A stretch of 64,000 nt of DNA from HXMU1420-13 sp965229525 (GCA_965229525.1 OZ245886.1:1488001-1552000); one strand, 5' to 3'; numbered from the stretch's first letter, positions 17,447 to 27,160 are shown. Program-made: numbers and translations. The notes: generated from the letters alone by a model not told the origin.

Positions 17447-17997
17447 TGGGATTATTTATATCCAAAAAAGAACAACTTCTTTGGATTACTACATGTATTG
17501 TGGTTTTAGGGATTTATTCTACCCTCGGTTTGGCAGGTGACCTTGCTGATTATTTTGTTGAACAAAATCTATTCACCCTTCTCTACCTAATCGGCTTTCT
17601 ATTGACAGGTTTAGTAATTACTGCTTTCGGGTTCACTAAAAAAAGCAGACCAATTGAATGGCTTATTTATATCGTGGTGTTTATATCATTAATTATGGTG
17701 TTTACCCGATCGGGAATTAGCATGGTTGAGCGAACTCATCTATTTGAATACGGCTTAGTGAGTGTTTTGATTTTTAATGCCTTGCTCGAAAGAAAATCTT
17801 CCATGTTAGCCTCTACTCTCCTAGCTTTTTTGATAACTACTATCCTTGGCTCTATCGATGAAATACTTCAATATTTCTTGCCAAACCGTGTATTCGATTG
17901 GTTAGATATTCTTCGAAATACCATTGCAGGATTCGTTGGAATCTCATTAAACTCATTGATTATTCTCTTGAGAAAAAGGGTTGATCAACGAAGTTAA
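17446..17997 (+). CDS. VanZ-like membrane protein
   Basis: A 183-residue integral membrane protein with about five hydrophobic segments (12-30, 42-62, 70-88, 105-120, 124-140 and a C-terminal helix). The VanZ signature is DEILQYFLPNRVFDWLDILR near residues 138-157, with the acidic and aromatic residues conserved between the last two helices. VanZ proteins are linked to low-level teicoplanin resistance, but most relatives are uncharacterised. It is coupled by a one-base overlap to the YdeI-like gene, and a bidirectional terminator follows. Confidence 0.8.
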   Translation: MGLFISKKEQLLWITTCIVVLGIYSTLGLAGDLADYFVEQNLFTLLYLIGFLLTGLVITAFGFTKKSRPIEWLIYIVVFISLIMVFTRSGISMVERTHLFEYGLVSVLIFNALLERKSSMLASTLLAFLITTILGSIDEILQYFLPNRVFDWLDILRNTIAGFVGISLNSLIILLRKRVDQRS

Positions 17998-18031
17998 ACT
18001 CTTCTACACAGATTGCCTTTATCAAATAAAA

Positions 18032-18067
18032 AAGTCCCTACCATAAATGATGCCAGGGACTTCTTTT
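18032..18067. terminator. bidirectional rho-independent terminator
   Basis: AAGTCCCT (18032-18039) and AGGGACTT (18055-18062) form a stem with a 15-base loop. It is followed by CTTTTT on the plus strand, and preceded by an A-rich run that reads as T-rich on the minus strand. It sits between the converging VanZ-like and M14 genes. Confidence 0.8.
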
Positions 18068-18109
18068 TGGGTCGACTGAATGAGTTCAGCCACCTTCCAG
18101 TTTGATGAA

Positions 18110-20698
18110 TTAGTTACCTGAATTTCCTCTGATGTTTGGTCCAAAGAATATCGAGTTTGCAAATAGTTTGTTCGTGCCATACCAAAATGCGCGAAAATTT
18201 GGATTGTCTGTCATCGCAATCACTTTTCCTCTACCAAATCGGCTAACTACAATTGCAGCAGTTCCTGCAATAATCTCTTCGTTTTCATTCGAAATGTAAC
18301 CACTAGCGAGAGGGTTGTCTGCATAATAAAGTGGCGTAGAGTATGGATTCTCTCCTTTTTCCATGAAAATAGTACTGTTTCTAAATACGGTTATATCGGA
18401 GTCGTTAAATCCATATCCAAGCGGGTGAGTTAAATCCAAAATGGCATTAAAAATGGTCCCACCGATAACCTGAGCTCCACGATCTGCTCCTTGTTTAACA
18501 TACGGGCGCGTTTGTACTTCATCGCCCTCTGCTTCGTCATCATTTACAAATTCCACATCTGCAAGCTCCTGTCGAGCCGCCCACTGAACACCTTGTTTCA
18601 TCGCTAATAGAACACCACCACTACGCACCCAATCTTTAATTGCTTCAACGGTACCATTAGATAGGTCGTTATAGTTGTACCCTGTCATGATCAGAACGGT
18701 GTATCTGTCCAGGTCTGCGCCGGGGAAATCTTTTTTGTCGATAATACTCAATGGCATATGATAGCGCTGATCCATCAGGTGCCACATTTCTCCAATTTCA
18801 TACGCATTTGTTCCTTCGCCGCCAATAACAGCGATGCTTGGTTTCGCAATTGTGGAAAAATTATTGCTCCCTAAATCGATGCCACGCGAAGAAAGTCCGG
18901 TGTTCAAGGAGTATACTTTGATATTATCCTCGGCTACAATCTCTGCTATAATATCATGCACTTCCATTTCATCATCCTGAATACCCATTGGAACCAGAAT
19001 AGTGCCATAATCGAAATTACGTTCACCCATCGAAGTAACTCCAGAGAACTGAAGTGTTGCTACTTTAGCTTTTGCGCCCGCTTCCAATAATCGATATAGG
19101 GCGCGTGGTGCATAATATTCATCCCATTCAAAGGCGTAGGCGTATCTAGATTTGCCGCCAATCAGTTGTCCCTCTGAATTCATTGTGCCATCAAACTGTT
19201 CGCCTAATAGGTTGTTATTAAATGCGCGGTTATTCAATTCTGCAAACGGAAGATTGAAAGCATAAGGCATTGTCCAGGCAGATACATCATAAAATAAGCT
19301 GTCGGTAAACGTATTTCTTCTTTCGAAAAGAGCGGTTATCAATTTGAATTGAGGCTGATCTGTAGGGACTACATATGCTTGACCGGCACTAAAGGTTTCA
19401 CCATTTGCCGTGATGGTCTCGTTTAATTCATAAATTTCTATGTTATGACGATTGATCATCTCAGCAAGATGGAAGGTTCTTGCCTGATCCGCCGATTCAC
19501 CAAAAACGTACGCTTTGATGGTAGATCTTGAAGCATCACGGGCTGCTTCTTTATAAAACAAACGATAGTGCTCCAGTAACTCAACTCTTAAATCAACCGC
19601 AGCTTTTATGGTCGATTGAGTGGCGGTAAACTGATTTAAAATAGTGAACGGGAATTTCAAAACTCCATGAATGGTCTCCTGGGCATGGCCTCTGGAACTT
19701 GCCTGTTCAAATAAAATTCCAATGCTTCCCTGAACATCCGGATAGGTTGAGCCTTTTCCGTAATAATAATCATCAAAACTTTCTTTGGTGTAATACAGCG
19801 ACTGAATTTTGTCTAATTCTTCTGCATGATATTCTCCAATACTCGCTGTTAATGCCTGATTTCTTTCCGGTGTTAGTGGGTGTGTTCTGCTTGGAATCCC
19901 CGGTTGAAAGAAGAATGTTGCGTTCGAGCCCATTTCATGATGATCAGTCAAAATATTTGGTTTCCAATCCTGGTATCGTGCTACACGAGCTTCACTTTCG
20001 GGGTGCTGAACTAACATCCAATCCCGGTTTAGATCAAACCAATAATGATTGGTTCTTCCTCCAGGCCATATTTCGTCATATTCTCGAGTTTCAGGATCAG
20101 TTACCAGCGTGTTTAAACTTTTGTGCGTATTTGCCCAATGTGCAAATCTCGCTAGCCCATCTGGGTTGATCGAAGGGTCAACCAAAATTACGGCGCTTGC
20201 CAACACGTTCTCAATTTCTTCTCCTTCAGCCGCTGCAAGATGGTATGCAGTTAATAACGCTGAGTTGGATCCACTTGGCTCATTTCCATGCACGCTATAA
20301 CTTAGCTGAACAACCACCGGCATATTGTTAACATCAAAATCATCCGATCTTTCAGGATCACCAAGCGCGAGATGGTTTAGTCTGATTTCTTCGAGCCTTT
20401 CATGATTTTCTGGTGAGGTGAACACCAAAGAAAGCAATGGCCGGTTTTCATAAGTTCTTCCTGTTTCAACAATTGTTGCACGATCTGAAGCTTCTGCGAT
20501 GGCATACATGTAATCAACTAAGAGGTCGTGCCGAACATGCCACTCCCCAACTTCCTGTTTTATAACTTCTGCCGGAGTTGGAATGTCATCGTTGTATTCG
20601 ACACCATCCGGTAAGTAATAATCCAGGGTTATTTCGTCTTGGGCCTGAATATTGATGAATAGAAAAAGAGTAAAAATGAGAGTAATGTGTAATTTCAT
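18110..20698 (-). CDS. secreted M14-family zinc carboxypeptidase-like protein
   Basis: An 862-residue exported protein with a signal peptide at 1-19 (ending NIQAQ). The M14 domain spans about 35-380: His137 and Glu140 in SVHGNEPSG bind zinc together with a His in TDHHEMG (252-257), substrate-binding residues lie in SINPDG and DLNRDW, and Glu331 in ILFEQASSRG is the catalytic base. The C-terminal ~400 residues include a class-I glutamine-amidotransferase-like segment (TVLIMTGYNYNDLSNGT, SGGVLLAMKQG). It would digest peptides outside the cytoplasm for nutrition. It is monocistronic. Confidence 0.88.
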   Translation of the reverse strand: MKLHITLIFTLFLFINIQAQDEITLDYYLPDGVEYNDDIPTPAEVIKQEVGEWHVRHDLLVDYMYAIAEASDRATIVETGRTYENRPLLSLVFTSPENHERLEEIRLNHLALGDPERSDDFDVNNMPVVVQLSYSVHGNEPSGSNSALLTAYHLAAAEGEEIENVLASAVILVDPSINPDGLARFAHWANTHKSLNTLVTDPETREYDEIWPGGRTNHYWFDLNRDWMLVQHPESEARVARYQDWKPNILTDHHEMGSNATFFFQPGIPSRTHPLTPERNQALTASIGEYHAEELDKIQSLYYTKESFDDYYYGKGSTYPDVQGSIGILFEQASSRGHAQETIHGVLKFPFTILNQFTATQSTIKAAVDLRVELLEHYRLFYKEAARDASRSTIKAYVFGESADQARTFHLAEMINRHNIEIYELNETITANGETFSAGQAYVVPTDQPQFKLITALFERRNTFTDSLFYDVSAWTMPYAFNLPFAELNNRAFNNNLLGEQFDGTMNSEGQLIGGKSRYAYAFEWDEYYAPRALYRLLEAGAKAKVATLQFSGVTSMGERNFDYGTILVPMGIQDDEMEVHDIIAEIVAEDNIKVYSLNTGLSSRGIDLGSNNFSTIAKPSIAVIGGEGTNAYEIGEMWHLMDQRYHMPLSIIDKKDFPGADLDRYTVLIMTGYNYNDLSNGTVEAIKDWVRSGGVLLAMKQGVQWAARQELADVEFVNDDEAEGDEVQTRPYVKQGADRGAQVIGGTIFNAILDLTHPLGYGFNDSDITVFRNSTIFMEKGENPYSTPLYYADNPLASGYISNENEEIIAGTAAIVVSRFGRGKVIAMTDNPNFRAFWYGTNKLFANSIFFGPNIRGNSGN

Positions 20699-20872
20699 AA
20701 CAGGTTTAAATTAAATCCCTTTGTAGCCACCCATTGTACAGGATGCATTTGAAAAATGCTGAAAAAGCTTCTAATTGAGTTTAATGAAGTATTTATTCGA
20801 TTAAAATATGCTAACAGAATGATTAACAATGAATTAGTATCATTTTCGCAAAAATAAATAAAGGATACAAAA

Positions 20873-21283
20873 ATGGGACAACAACAATTACTACTCGTAA
20901 TACTAGTTACAATCATCGTTGGAATTGCTTCTGCAGTAGCAATTACAACATTTAGTTCCGCTTCGGACTCTGCCAACGTTGATGCCGTACGGCAGGATAT
21001 GATTGCAATCGGATCAACATCTCAAGGTTATTTAAGAAAACCTGCTGCTTTCGGTGGTGGTGGAAATGATTTCACTAACATGACATTTATTGACATAGCT
21101 TTCGCTGCAGATTCTTTAAGCTCTGATGGGATGACCGCCTATAATAAAAACGGAACCTATACCCTCGAATTCTTATCAAATACTTCAATTTGTTTAACTG
21201 CTACTCCTTCATCTGCTGTAGATGGGAATGAATTGCATGTTGATATCTACCAGTCTGATATGGAATGGTTTGATAATGACTAA
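20873..21283 (+). CDS. pilin-like single-span membrane protein
   Basis: A 136-residue protein with an N-terminal hydrophobic helix beginning almost at residue 5 (QLLLVILVTIIVGIASAVAI), followed by a small Ser/Thr/Gly-rich domain. The layout resembles a type IV pilin or pseudopilin without a leader peptide; there is no clear prepilin-peptidase site, and the Glu usually at position 5 of mature pilins is not evident. A Gly-rich loop (FGGGGND) and a single Cys near residue 106 are visible. It is a single gene with its own strong terminator, suggesting independent and perhaps abundant expression. Function is unknown. Confidence 0.65.
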   Translation: MGQQQLLLVILVTIIVGIASAVAITTFSSASDSANVDAVRQDMIAIGSTSQGYLRKPAAFGGGGNDFTNMTFIDIAFAADSLSSDGMTAYNKNGTYTLEFLSNTSICLTATPSSAVDGNELHVDIYQSDMEWFDND

Positions 21284-21302
21284 TCTGTCATCATATGATT
21301 CT

Positions 21303-21328
21303 AAGGCCTTCAATCGAAGGCCTTTTTT
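21303..21328 (+). terminator. strong rho-independent terminator
   Basis: AAGGCCTTC (21303-21311), loop AATC, GAAGGCCTT (21316-21324) is a perfect 9-bp stem running into a T-run (21323-21328). It ends the pilin-like gene. Confidence 0.88.
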
Positions 21329-21398
21329 GTTTCTTTTCGGTTCCGACTTTTGTGATTGACGTTTAATTTGTACACTCTTCGCTTAACACCGTTGTTGA

Positions 21399-22664
21399 AT
21401 GTCTGATACTCTTTCCAAAACTAAATCCACGCTAAAATACGCCTTTGGTCCTGGTTTAATTTTAGCCGCCGCCGCAATAGGGGTTTCCCACCTTGTTCAA
21501 TCTACACGCGCAGGAGCTGAATTTGGATTTACATTGATCTGGGCTGTTGTTTTGGCAAATCTTTCTAAATATCCATTTTTGGAATTTGGCCCCAGGTATA
21601 CCATTACCATGGGTGAAAGTATCATCGATGGATATCAAAAATTAGGAAAATGGGCACTATGGACATTCACCGGGTTTACCATGTTAACGATGTGTGTAGT
21701 TCAGGCTGCAGTAACTATTGTAACGGCGAGCCTGGCAGCTGAACTAACAGGGATTACATTATCTCCATTAATTTGGAGTGCCATAATCTTAACTATTTGC
21801 ATCGTAATTCTTGAGGGCGGCCAATATTCTGCCCTTGATAAAGCTATTAAGGTCATTATCGTAGTTCTTTCAATTTCTACGTTGATCGCAGTTATTGTGG
21901 CTTTTACAAATACAGGATCGGCGCCTCGCCCTGAGGCCCCAACCATCTGGACTGTTGGAGGCGTATCGTTTTTGATCGCTTTAATGGGTTGGATGCCCAT
22001 ACTTATCGACGCATCTGCCTGGCATTCCCTTTGGATATTGGAACGTATCAAACAAACGAATGTAAAGCCCACCCTAAAAGAATCACTTACCGATTTTAAT
22101 ATCGGGTTTATCGGGGCTGCTGTAATGGCACTTGGATTTCTCAGTCTAGGTGCTTTAATCCTTTTTGGCACAGGTGAAGATTTTGCCGTAAGTGGCTCTC
22201 AGTTTGCGAGTACATTAATCAGCCTTTATACCGAAACTTTGGGTGATTGGGCGTATGTAATTATCGTCATTTGCGCATTTACCGCAATGTTCAGTACAAC
22301 TCTAACCGTAACAGATGCCTATCCTCGAACAATTTCTTATATCCTAAACCTGAATAGGCCAAAGGAGGAAAAGCCATCAACATTTAAAAGCTATCGAGGC
22401 ACGCTTATAATTATCTCTCTTTTATCTGTTATGGTTTTATATTTAGCAGGTAGTCAGTTCATTTTTATGGTAGATTTAGCCACTACCATGTCTTTTTTAT
22501 CAGGGCCGATCTTTGCTTATATCAATTATAAGCTCATTTTTTCCGATCATTTTCCCGAAAACAAAAAACCTGCACTATGGTTGAAATTATTAAGTTGGTT
22601 TGGCATGTTATTCATCTCAGGTTTTGCGTTGATATTCCTATACTGGAAGTTCTTCGTTGCTTAA
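21399..22664 (+). CDS. divergent Nramp-family membrane transporter
   Basis: A 421-residue polytopic protein of about eleven helices with Nramp-like organisation (FGPGLILAAAAIGVSHLVQS in helix 1; GWMPILIDASAWHSLW in helix 6). Canonical Nramps bind divalent metal with DPGN in helix 1 and MPH in helix 6; here those positions read GVSH and MPI, so the substrate may differ from Mn2+/Fe2+. The protein probably moves a cation or small solute with protons, which is an inference. The next gene starts 18 bp downstream, suggesting an operon with the hemolysin III-like gene. Confidence 0.78.
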   Translation: MSDTLSKTKSTLKYAFGPGLILAAAAIGVSHLVQSTRAGAEFGFTLIWAVVLANLSKYPFLEFGPRYTITMGESIIDGYQKLGKWALWTFTGFTMLTMCVVQAAVTIVTASLAAELTGITLSPLIWSAIILTICIVILEGGQYSALDKAIKVIIVVLSISTLIAVIVAFTNTGSAPRPEAPTIWTVGGVSFLIALMGWMPILIDASAWHSLWILERIKQTNVKPTLKESLTDFNIGFIGAAVMALGFLSLGALILFGTGEDFAVSGSQFASTLISLYTETLGDWAYVIIVICAFTAMFSTTLTVTDAYPRTISYILNLNRPKEEKPSTFKSYRGTLIIISLLSVMVLYLAGSQFIFMVDLATTMSFLSGPIFAYINYKLIFSDHFPENKKPALWLKLLSWFGMLFISGFALIFLYWKFFVA

Positions 22665-22682
22665 CAAATCGATTTTATAAAA

Positions 22683-23339
22683 GTGAAAAAATACCTGTTT
22701 CCTATTCGTGAGCCATTTAATGCATTTACACATTTATTTGGCGCTATAGTAGCCCTTGTTGGCACTATTATTCTCTTGTTCGATGCTTCTATCGACCCAA
22801 TTTCATATAGGGTAGCATTTATTATTTATGGCATCACTGTCTTCTTGATGTTTGGAAGTTCTGCAATTTATCATTCTGTTCAGGTGTCCTTTCATAAAGA
22901 GGAATTCTTTCGAATGATCGATCATATGATGATTTATCTGGTGATTGCCGGTTCTTACACCCCAATTTGCGCAATCGCATTAGAAGGAGAGTGGAGAATG
23001 GGTATGTTGCTCGGAATTTGGATTTTTGCTGTGGCTGGTATTCTAAAAAAGGTATTCTGGCTTAATGCCCCACGCTGGTTTTCAACAGGCCTTTATCTGT
23101 TAATGGGTTGGCTGGCAGTAATAATTTTTCCCCAAATTTGGAATGTAGTTCCTAAAGGTTTTTCATTTTGGATCATCATTGGAGGATTATTCTATACGGT
23201 AGGGGCTGTTATTTATGCACTACAGAAGCCTAATCCGGCTCCCTCATGGTTTGGATACCACGGAATTTGGCATTTATTTGTGATGGGTGGGGCCTTCTCA
23301 CATTTTTGGGCAATATATTATTACTTACCCGGGTTTTAA
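22683..23339 (+). CDS. hemolysin III / PAQR-like membrane protein
   Basis: A 218-residue, seven-helix protein. Family motifs are EPFNAFTHLFG (9-19), SSAIYHS near 59-65, RMIDHMMIYL near 77-86 and the C-terminal GYHGIWHLFV...FSHF, giving the Ser/His/Asp/His residues that bind zinc in PAQR and related hydrolases. Bacterial members (YqfA/HlyIII) influence membrane lipid composition; a lipid hydrolase role is inferred. The start is GTG at 22683. The stop codon overlaps the start of the next gene (TAATG). Confidence 0.85.
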   Translation: MKKYLFPIREPFNAFTHLFGAIVALVGTIILLFDASIDPISYRVAFIIYGITVFLMFGSSAIYHSVQVSFHKEEFFRMIDHMMIYLVIAGSYTPICAIALEGEWRMGMLLGIWIFAVAGILKKVFWLNAPRWFSTGLYLLMGWLAVIIFPQIWNVVPKGFSFWIIIGGLFYTVGAVIYALQKPNPAPSWFGYHGIWHLFVMGGAFSHFWAIYYYLPGF

Positions 23340-26245
23340 TGCCACTTATGCCGCGATTACTATCCCCTGTTTTTCTACTTTTCTTATTCCTGTCGATGGA
23401 TCTCTTTGCGCAGAATCCTTTGTATTTCACACAACACCGACCGGCTGGACTAAACTGGCAGGAACTACATAGCCCTCATTTCAGAATAATTTTTGCTGAG
23501 GGAGATGATGATATTGCTAGAAGGGCGGCGCGTATTTTAGAGTCGCAATATGAAACTACCTATGAATTAACTGGAGGAAAACTTCGGAGATTTCCAGTCG
23601 TTTTAGCCCCATACAATGATGTAACCAATGGCTTTGTTTCTTCTGTTAATTTCAGATCAGAAGTAGATATTTCGCCTTTTAAAGGGAAAGCGTTAAATCC
23701 TCAGTCTGGCTCCTGGTTAGAGACCGTACTTCCTCACGAGCTTCTTCATGCAAATCATGCGAATGTGACAAACCCTTTTTCTATAGCTTCTGCTATTGGA
23801 TTACTCGGACCAGATTTTCGGCGATCGTTCAATTTATTTCCACCCCTTGGTGTGCATGAAGGGCTGGCCGTTTATCACGAATCTGAACATGGTATTCGTG
23901 AACATTCGGGTCGATCTAATTATACTTATTTTCAAAATCAGTTTAATGCAAATCTGGCCGGGCCAAATACATGGAACATGGGTCAGACTTTAATTACTTC
24001 TGATTACACCCTTCCTGCTGATCGACATTATGTAGCCGGTTCAACATTTACAAAATGGTTACATCAGGAATATGGCGATGACGTGTCAAAACGAGCTATT
24101 CGAGTCCATCAAAATTTATTCTTTCTTGGATATGGGTATGCATTGAGGCATGTAACCGGAAAATGGCCCGGTCAATTATACAACGACTATAAAAACTCAC
24201 AATTTGCAACGGAGGAATCCAGACTAACAAATATCAGCGAAAGCACCGACGATTTTCAATTATCTATTGACAGTCCGTTTAAAGGAGTTCGTCAACAACG
24301 CCCATTTTGGATATCTGATACTGAAATTCTCTATTTCTCGCGACAGTACAATGCGCCCGGTGCTTTCTATATCTATGATTTAAATACTTCCTCAACTAGA
24401 AAGCTAAGTGAACACTTTTTGGTGGGCGATTTCTACATGGATTTTGAGCCTGAAACAAATCAACTATTTATAGCAGAAAGCTTTTCTCTGAATAGAATTT
24501 TTTCCAATTATCAACCGGATATTGTTCGGCTAAATGTGCAAAGTGGTAACGAATTCAGAATTACGAAAGGCGAGCGATTGTATGCCCCAGATAAAGCAGG
24601 AAGCAGTCTTTATGCTCTTCAGCCACATGGCGATATCTCCAATATTGTAAAATTTGAAACTACAACTTTAATACCACTAACCGATTTCAAAGATAAATCG
24701 GCTGTCGCGGTTAAAGCATCACCACATAAGGATGGAGAACTTGCTATCATATTAAATCAAAGAGGTGTTCAGGCTCTTTGGGTGGTTAACGAAGAATCTA
24801 TTCAAGCCGACTTAAACAAGGCTCCTACTTTGGCATTCAAGAAGGGCTCGATTCATGATCCGGTGTGGCATCCAACCAAAAATAAAATACTATTCAGTAT
24901 GGATGCATTTCCTGCAATGAATATTTACGAATATGACCTGGAAAGCAAACAAGTAGTACAGTTAACCAACTCCCGATATAATGCAATGGAGGCCTCCTAT
25001 CATCCTGAAAATGGTTCTATTGTGTATGTTTCTCAAAACGACAACGAACGGACAATTTCGATCCTTGCGAATGAATATTTTGTCAATCGAGTAGTGCAAG
25101 ACGATGAATTACTTACAGGCTCAGAATTAGAAGGTGCCATCAGTGTTCCATTTCTAGGAGACGACCTCATTGCAGAAAGTGAAAACTGGCAAATATCAGA
25201 TTATGGAAAAGATTACAGATGGCTGAAGCCAAGAGCTATTCTTCCTGTTATTAAGGAAAAGAGTGGAACCACGGAATGGGGTGCCTCTGTATTAAGTACC
25301 GATGTGCTTCAAAGTCAGCTTTATTCCATTCAGCTAACCACCATTCAAGATCGATTATGGTATAATGTCTCCTATTCGAATAAAACATTTTATCCTGGTT
25401 TTGGAGTTACGGCATATAGTGTTCCTGAATTTATTCGAATTCGATTGACGGAAACAGAAGCCCCGGCATTTCTCCAGGAAGAAAATGGGTTTAGCATCAA
25501 TTCCACTTTTGAATATTACTTCAATAAAACAGATCGCTTTTCATCCCTGTTTTTCCGCCCGTCTCTTAATCGAGAACAACTTCGTTTTAACACATTGGCG
25601 CCGGAGCCGGCTAGTGACTTTTCTACTCAATGGAAAACCACGTTATTTGCACAGTTAAACATTCGCTTACTTCAAAAGCCACGAGATGTTCAACCTTCTT
25701 CTGGTTTCCAACTTTATGGGCAGGTTGAGGATGTGTTGAATAACACCAGTCAAACATTAACTTATAATGGGCAAAGTTATTTTATCAACCTTCCAAAGAG
25801 GCATGCTTATTTTTATGGGGCAAATCTTTACCTGGCTCCTTTTCCAAAAACCAATCAATCTCTATTACTATCTGCTCAATTTTTAAATCAGTCAGATCGG
25901 CGTTTATTCAGTAACGACAGTATAATCCCCATTGGGTTCGAGGACGGCTTGTTCGGAACTTCAAGTTCAATTGGTCGATTAAGTACTCGTTATACCATTC
26001 CGCTGGCATACCCGGACCAGGGAGGGCTTCTGGTTCCTTTTTATGTTAGTACTATTTATTTAAGTGTATATAGTCACACTTTAATTAATTACGACAATAT
26101 TGATCCATGGGGTTCTTCGCGTGGTTTAATTGGTGCCGGCCTTCAATTTCGATTTAAAATTAGTAACTTAGCCCTCGATTTTGGACTAGGCTTAGCCTAT
26201 GATTTAGCCAGAAATACTACTGATTTTTATATAGGTTCATTTTGA
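23339..26245 (+). CDS. exported gluzincin-like protein with WD40-like propeller and C-terminal beta-barrel-like region
   Basis: A 968-residue exported protein. The ATG at 23339 overlaps the upstream stop (TAATG) and gives a signal peptide (PLMPRLLSPVFLLFLFLS...LFAQ). Residues ~30-270 form a peptidase-like domain with HELLH at 133-137 and Glu174 in HEGLAVYHE, the HExxH...E zinc pattern. Residues ~280-620 contain PD40/TolB-type propeller blades (VWHPTKNKILFSMD, ASYHPENGSIVYVS). The last ~330 residues are rich in alternating aromatic strands and end in GSF, suggesting an outer-membrane barrel. Followed by an overlapping DUF2911 lipoprotein gene. An envelope protease is the likely role. Confidence 0.7.
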   Translation: MPLMPRLLSPVFLLFLFLSMDLFAQNPLYFTQHRPAGLNWQELHSPHFRIIFAEGDDDIARRAARILESQYETTYELTGGKLRRFPVVLAPYNDVTNGFVSSVNFRSEVDISPFKGKALNPQSGSWLETVLPHELLHANHANVTNPFSIASAIGLLGPDFRRSFNLFPPLGVHEGLAVYHESEHGIREHSGRSNYTYFQNQFNANLAGPNTWNMGQTLITSDYTLPADRHYVAGSTFTKWLHQEYGDDVSKRAIRVHQNLFFLGYGYALRHVTGKWPGQLYNDYKNSQFATEESRLTNISESTDDFQLSIDSPFKGVRQQRPFWISDTEILYFSRQYNAPGAFYIYDLNTSSTRKLSEHFLVGDFYMDFEPETNQLFIAESFSLNRIFSNYQPDIVRLNVQSGNEFRITKGERLYAPDKAGSSLYALQPHGDISNIVKFETTTLIPLTDFKDKSAVAVKASPHKDGELAIILNQRGVQALWVVNEESIQADLNKAPTLAFKKGSIHDPVWHPTKNKILFSMDAFPAMNIYEYDLESKQVVQLTNSRYNAMEASYHPENGSIVYVSQNDNERTISILANEYFVNRVVQDDELLTGSELEGAISVPFLGDDLIAESENWQISDYGKDYRWLKPRAILPVIKEKSGTTEWGASVLSTDVLQSQLYSIQLTTIQDRLWYNVSYSNKTFYPGFGVTAYSVPEFIRIRLTETEAPAFLQEENGFSINSTFEYYFNKTDRFSSLFFRPSLNREQLRFNTLAPEPASDFSTQWKTTLFAQLNIRLLQKPRDVQPSSGFQLYGQVEDVLNNTSQTLTYNGQSYFINLPKRHAYFYGANLYLAPFPKTNQSLLLSAQFLNQSDRRLFSNDSIIPIGFEDGLFGTSSSIGRLSTRYTIPLAYPDQGGLLVPFYVSTIYLSVYSHTLINYDNIDPWGSSRGLIGAGLQFRFKISNLALDFGLGLAYDLARNTTDFYIGSF

Positions 26246-26814
26246 TGCACAGACGTTCCCTTTTCTTTAACGCCGCTTTGGGGCTGCTTATAGTTATAGG
26301 AATTAGCTGTGAACGCGAACCCCTTGTTGAAACTCGATACACTCCGGTTGGTAATCGAAAAAGCCCCATTTCTATCAGCTCGATAAAGCATGAAGGCACG
26401 TATATAAAAGTTGTATATGGTCAGCCATATAGAAATGGAAGAACTATTTTTGGTGATTGGGAACCTTATGAAAGGGTATGGCGCACAGGTGCAAATGAAG
26501 CTACTGAAATCACTTTTACAGAGCCTGTTTTTATGAGTGATCAGGTAATAGAAGCGGGTACGTATGCACTATTCACCATTCCTAGAGAAGAAAGCTGGAC
26601 AATAATACTAAATTCAGATCTTGGCCAATGGGGTGCTTTTGAATATGATGAAAATAGTGATTATGCCAGATTTGACGTTCCGGTAAAACGTTTGGACTCA
26701 CCAATTGAGGCATTTTCTATTTCATTTTCAGACGTGAACCTATCCGTTACAACAATGAGTCTTGCCTGGGATGTTGTGCAAGTTGACATCCCCATTCGGT
26801 TTTATGGAGAATGA
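26245..26814 (+). CDS. DUF2911 lipoprotein
   Basis: A 189-residue protein with a lipoprotein signal (LLIVIGISC) and the DUF2911 domain: VVYGQPYRNGRTIFG near 52-66, WRTGANEATEITF near 79-91 and AGTYALFTIP near 105-114. The family is common in Bacteroidota and has no known activity. The ATG at 26245 overlaps the upstream TGA (TGATG), so it is translationally coupled to the peptidase/barrel protein and may be its periplasmic partner. An in-frame TTG one codon upstream is less likely as the start. Confidence 0.82.
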   Translation: MHRRSLFFNAALGLLIVIGISCEREPLVETRYTPVGNRKSPISISSIKHEGTYIKVVYGQPYRNGRTIFGDWEPYERVWRTGANEATEITFTEPVFMSDQVIEAGTYALFTIPREESWTIILNSDLGQWGAFEYDENSDYARFDVPVKRLDSPIEAFSISFSDVNLSVTTMSLAWDVVQVDIPIRFYGE

Positions 26815-26815
26815 A

Positions 26816-27160
26816 CTAATTTTCGACGAGATCTAATAAATCCTGGGGTACATCAATATCCATTCTTAATACTTGCGATGCATGTGTTTTTCCTTGTGCA
26901 TCTAATTTTAAAGAAACGGTTCCCCCTCCTCCTAAACTATCATGCAGGATAAAATTTAGAGCTCCAATGTTAGGTAACTCGTATCTATCCACTTTGCCTT
27001 TGCATACATACTTCATGTGCTCTTTTACAACTTCAGATGTGAGCTTTTCTTTGAGAAATGGATAAACTTCTGGGTGACGAGCAATAATTCCGACATTACT
27101 ACCATTCCCTTTATCGCCACTTCGGCCATGTGCAATTTTGATGAGTTTTACTACCGGCAT
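26816..27160 (-). CDS. AtuA C-terminal-domain-like small protein
   Basis: A 114-residue cytosolic protein matching the ~100-residue domain found at the C-terminus of AtuA-like (DUF1446) proteins: IAHGRSGDKGNGSNVGIIAR at 8-27, ELPNIGALNFIL near 62-73 and SLGGGGTVSLKLDAQGK near 76-92. In longer relatives the domain is fused to a DUF1446 region linked to acyclic terpene and acyl-CoA catabolism; here it stands alone, and no DUF1446 partner is in the window. It converges on the DUF2911 gene with one base between stops. Confidence 0.75.
   Translation of the reverse strand: MPVVKLIKIAHGRSGDKGNGSNVGIIARHPEVYPFLKEKLTSEVVKEHMKYVCKGKVDRYELPNIGALNFILHDSLGGGGTVSLKLDAQGKTHASQVLRMDIDVPQDLLDLVEN

Noticed and set aside
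19699..20169. 156-codon frame opposite the M14 peptidase gene
   Set aside because: It mirrors a well-conserved catalytic domain and shows no protein-like motif.
21701..22171. 156-codon frame opposite the Nramp-like gene
   Set aside because: Antisense to hydrophobic helices; composition follows from the opposite strand.
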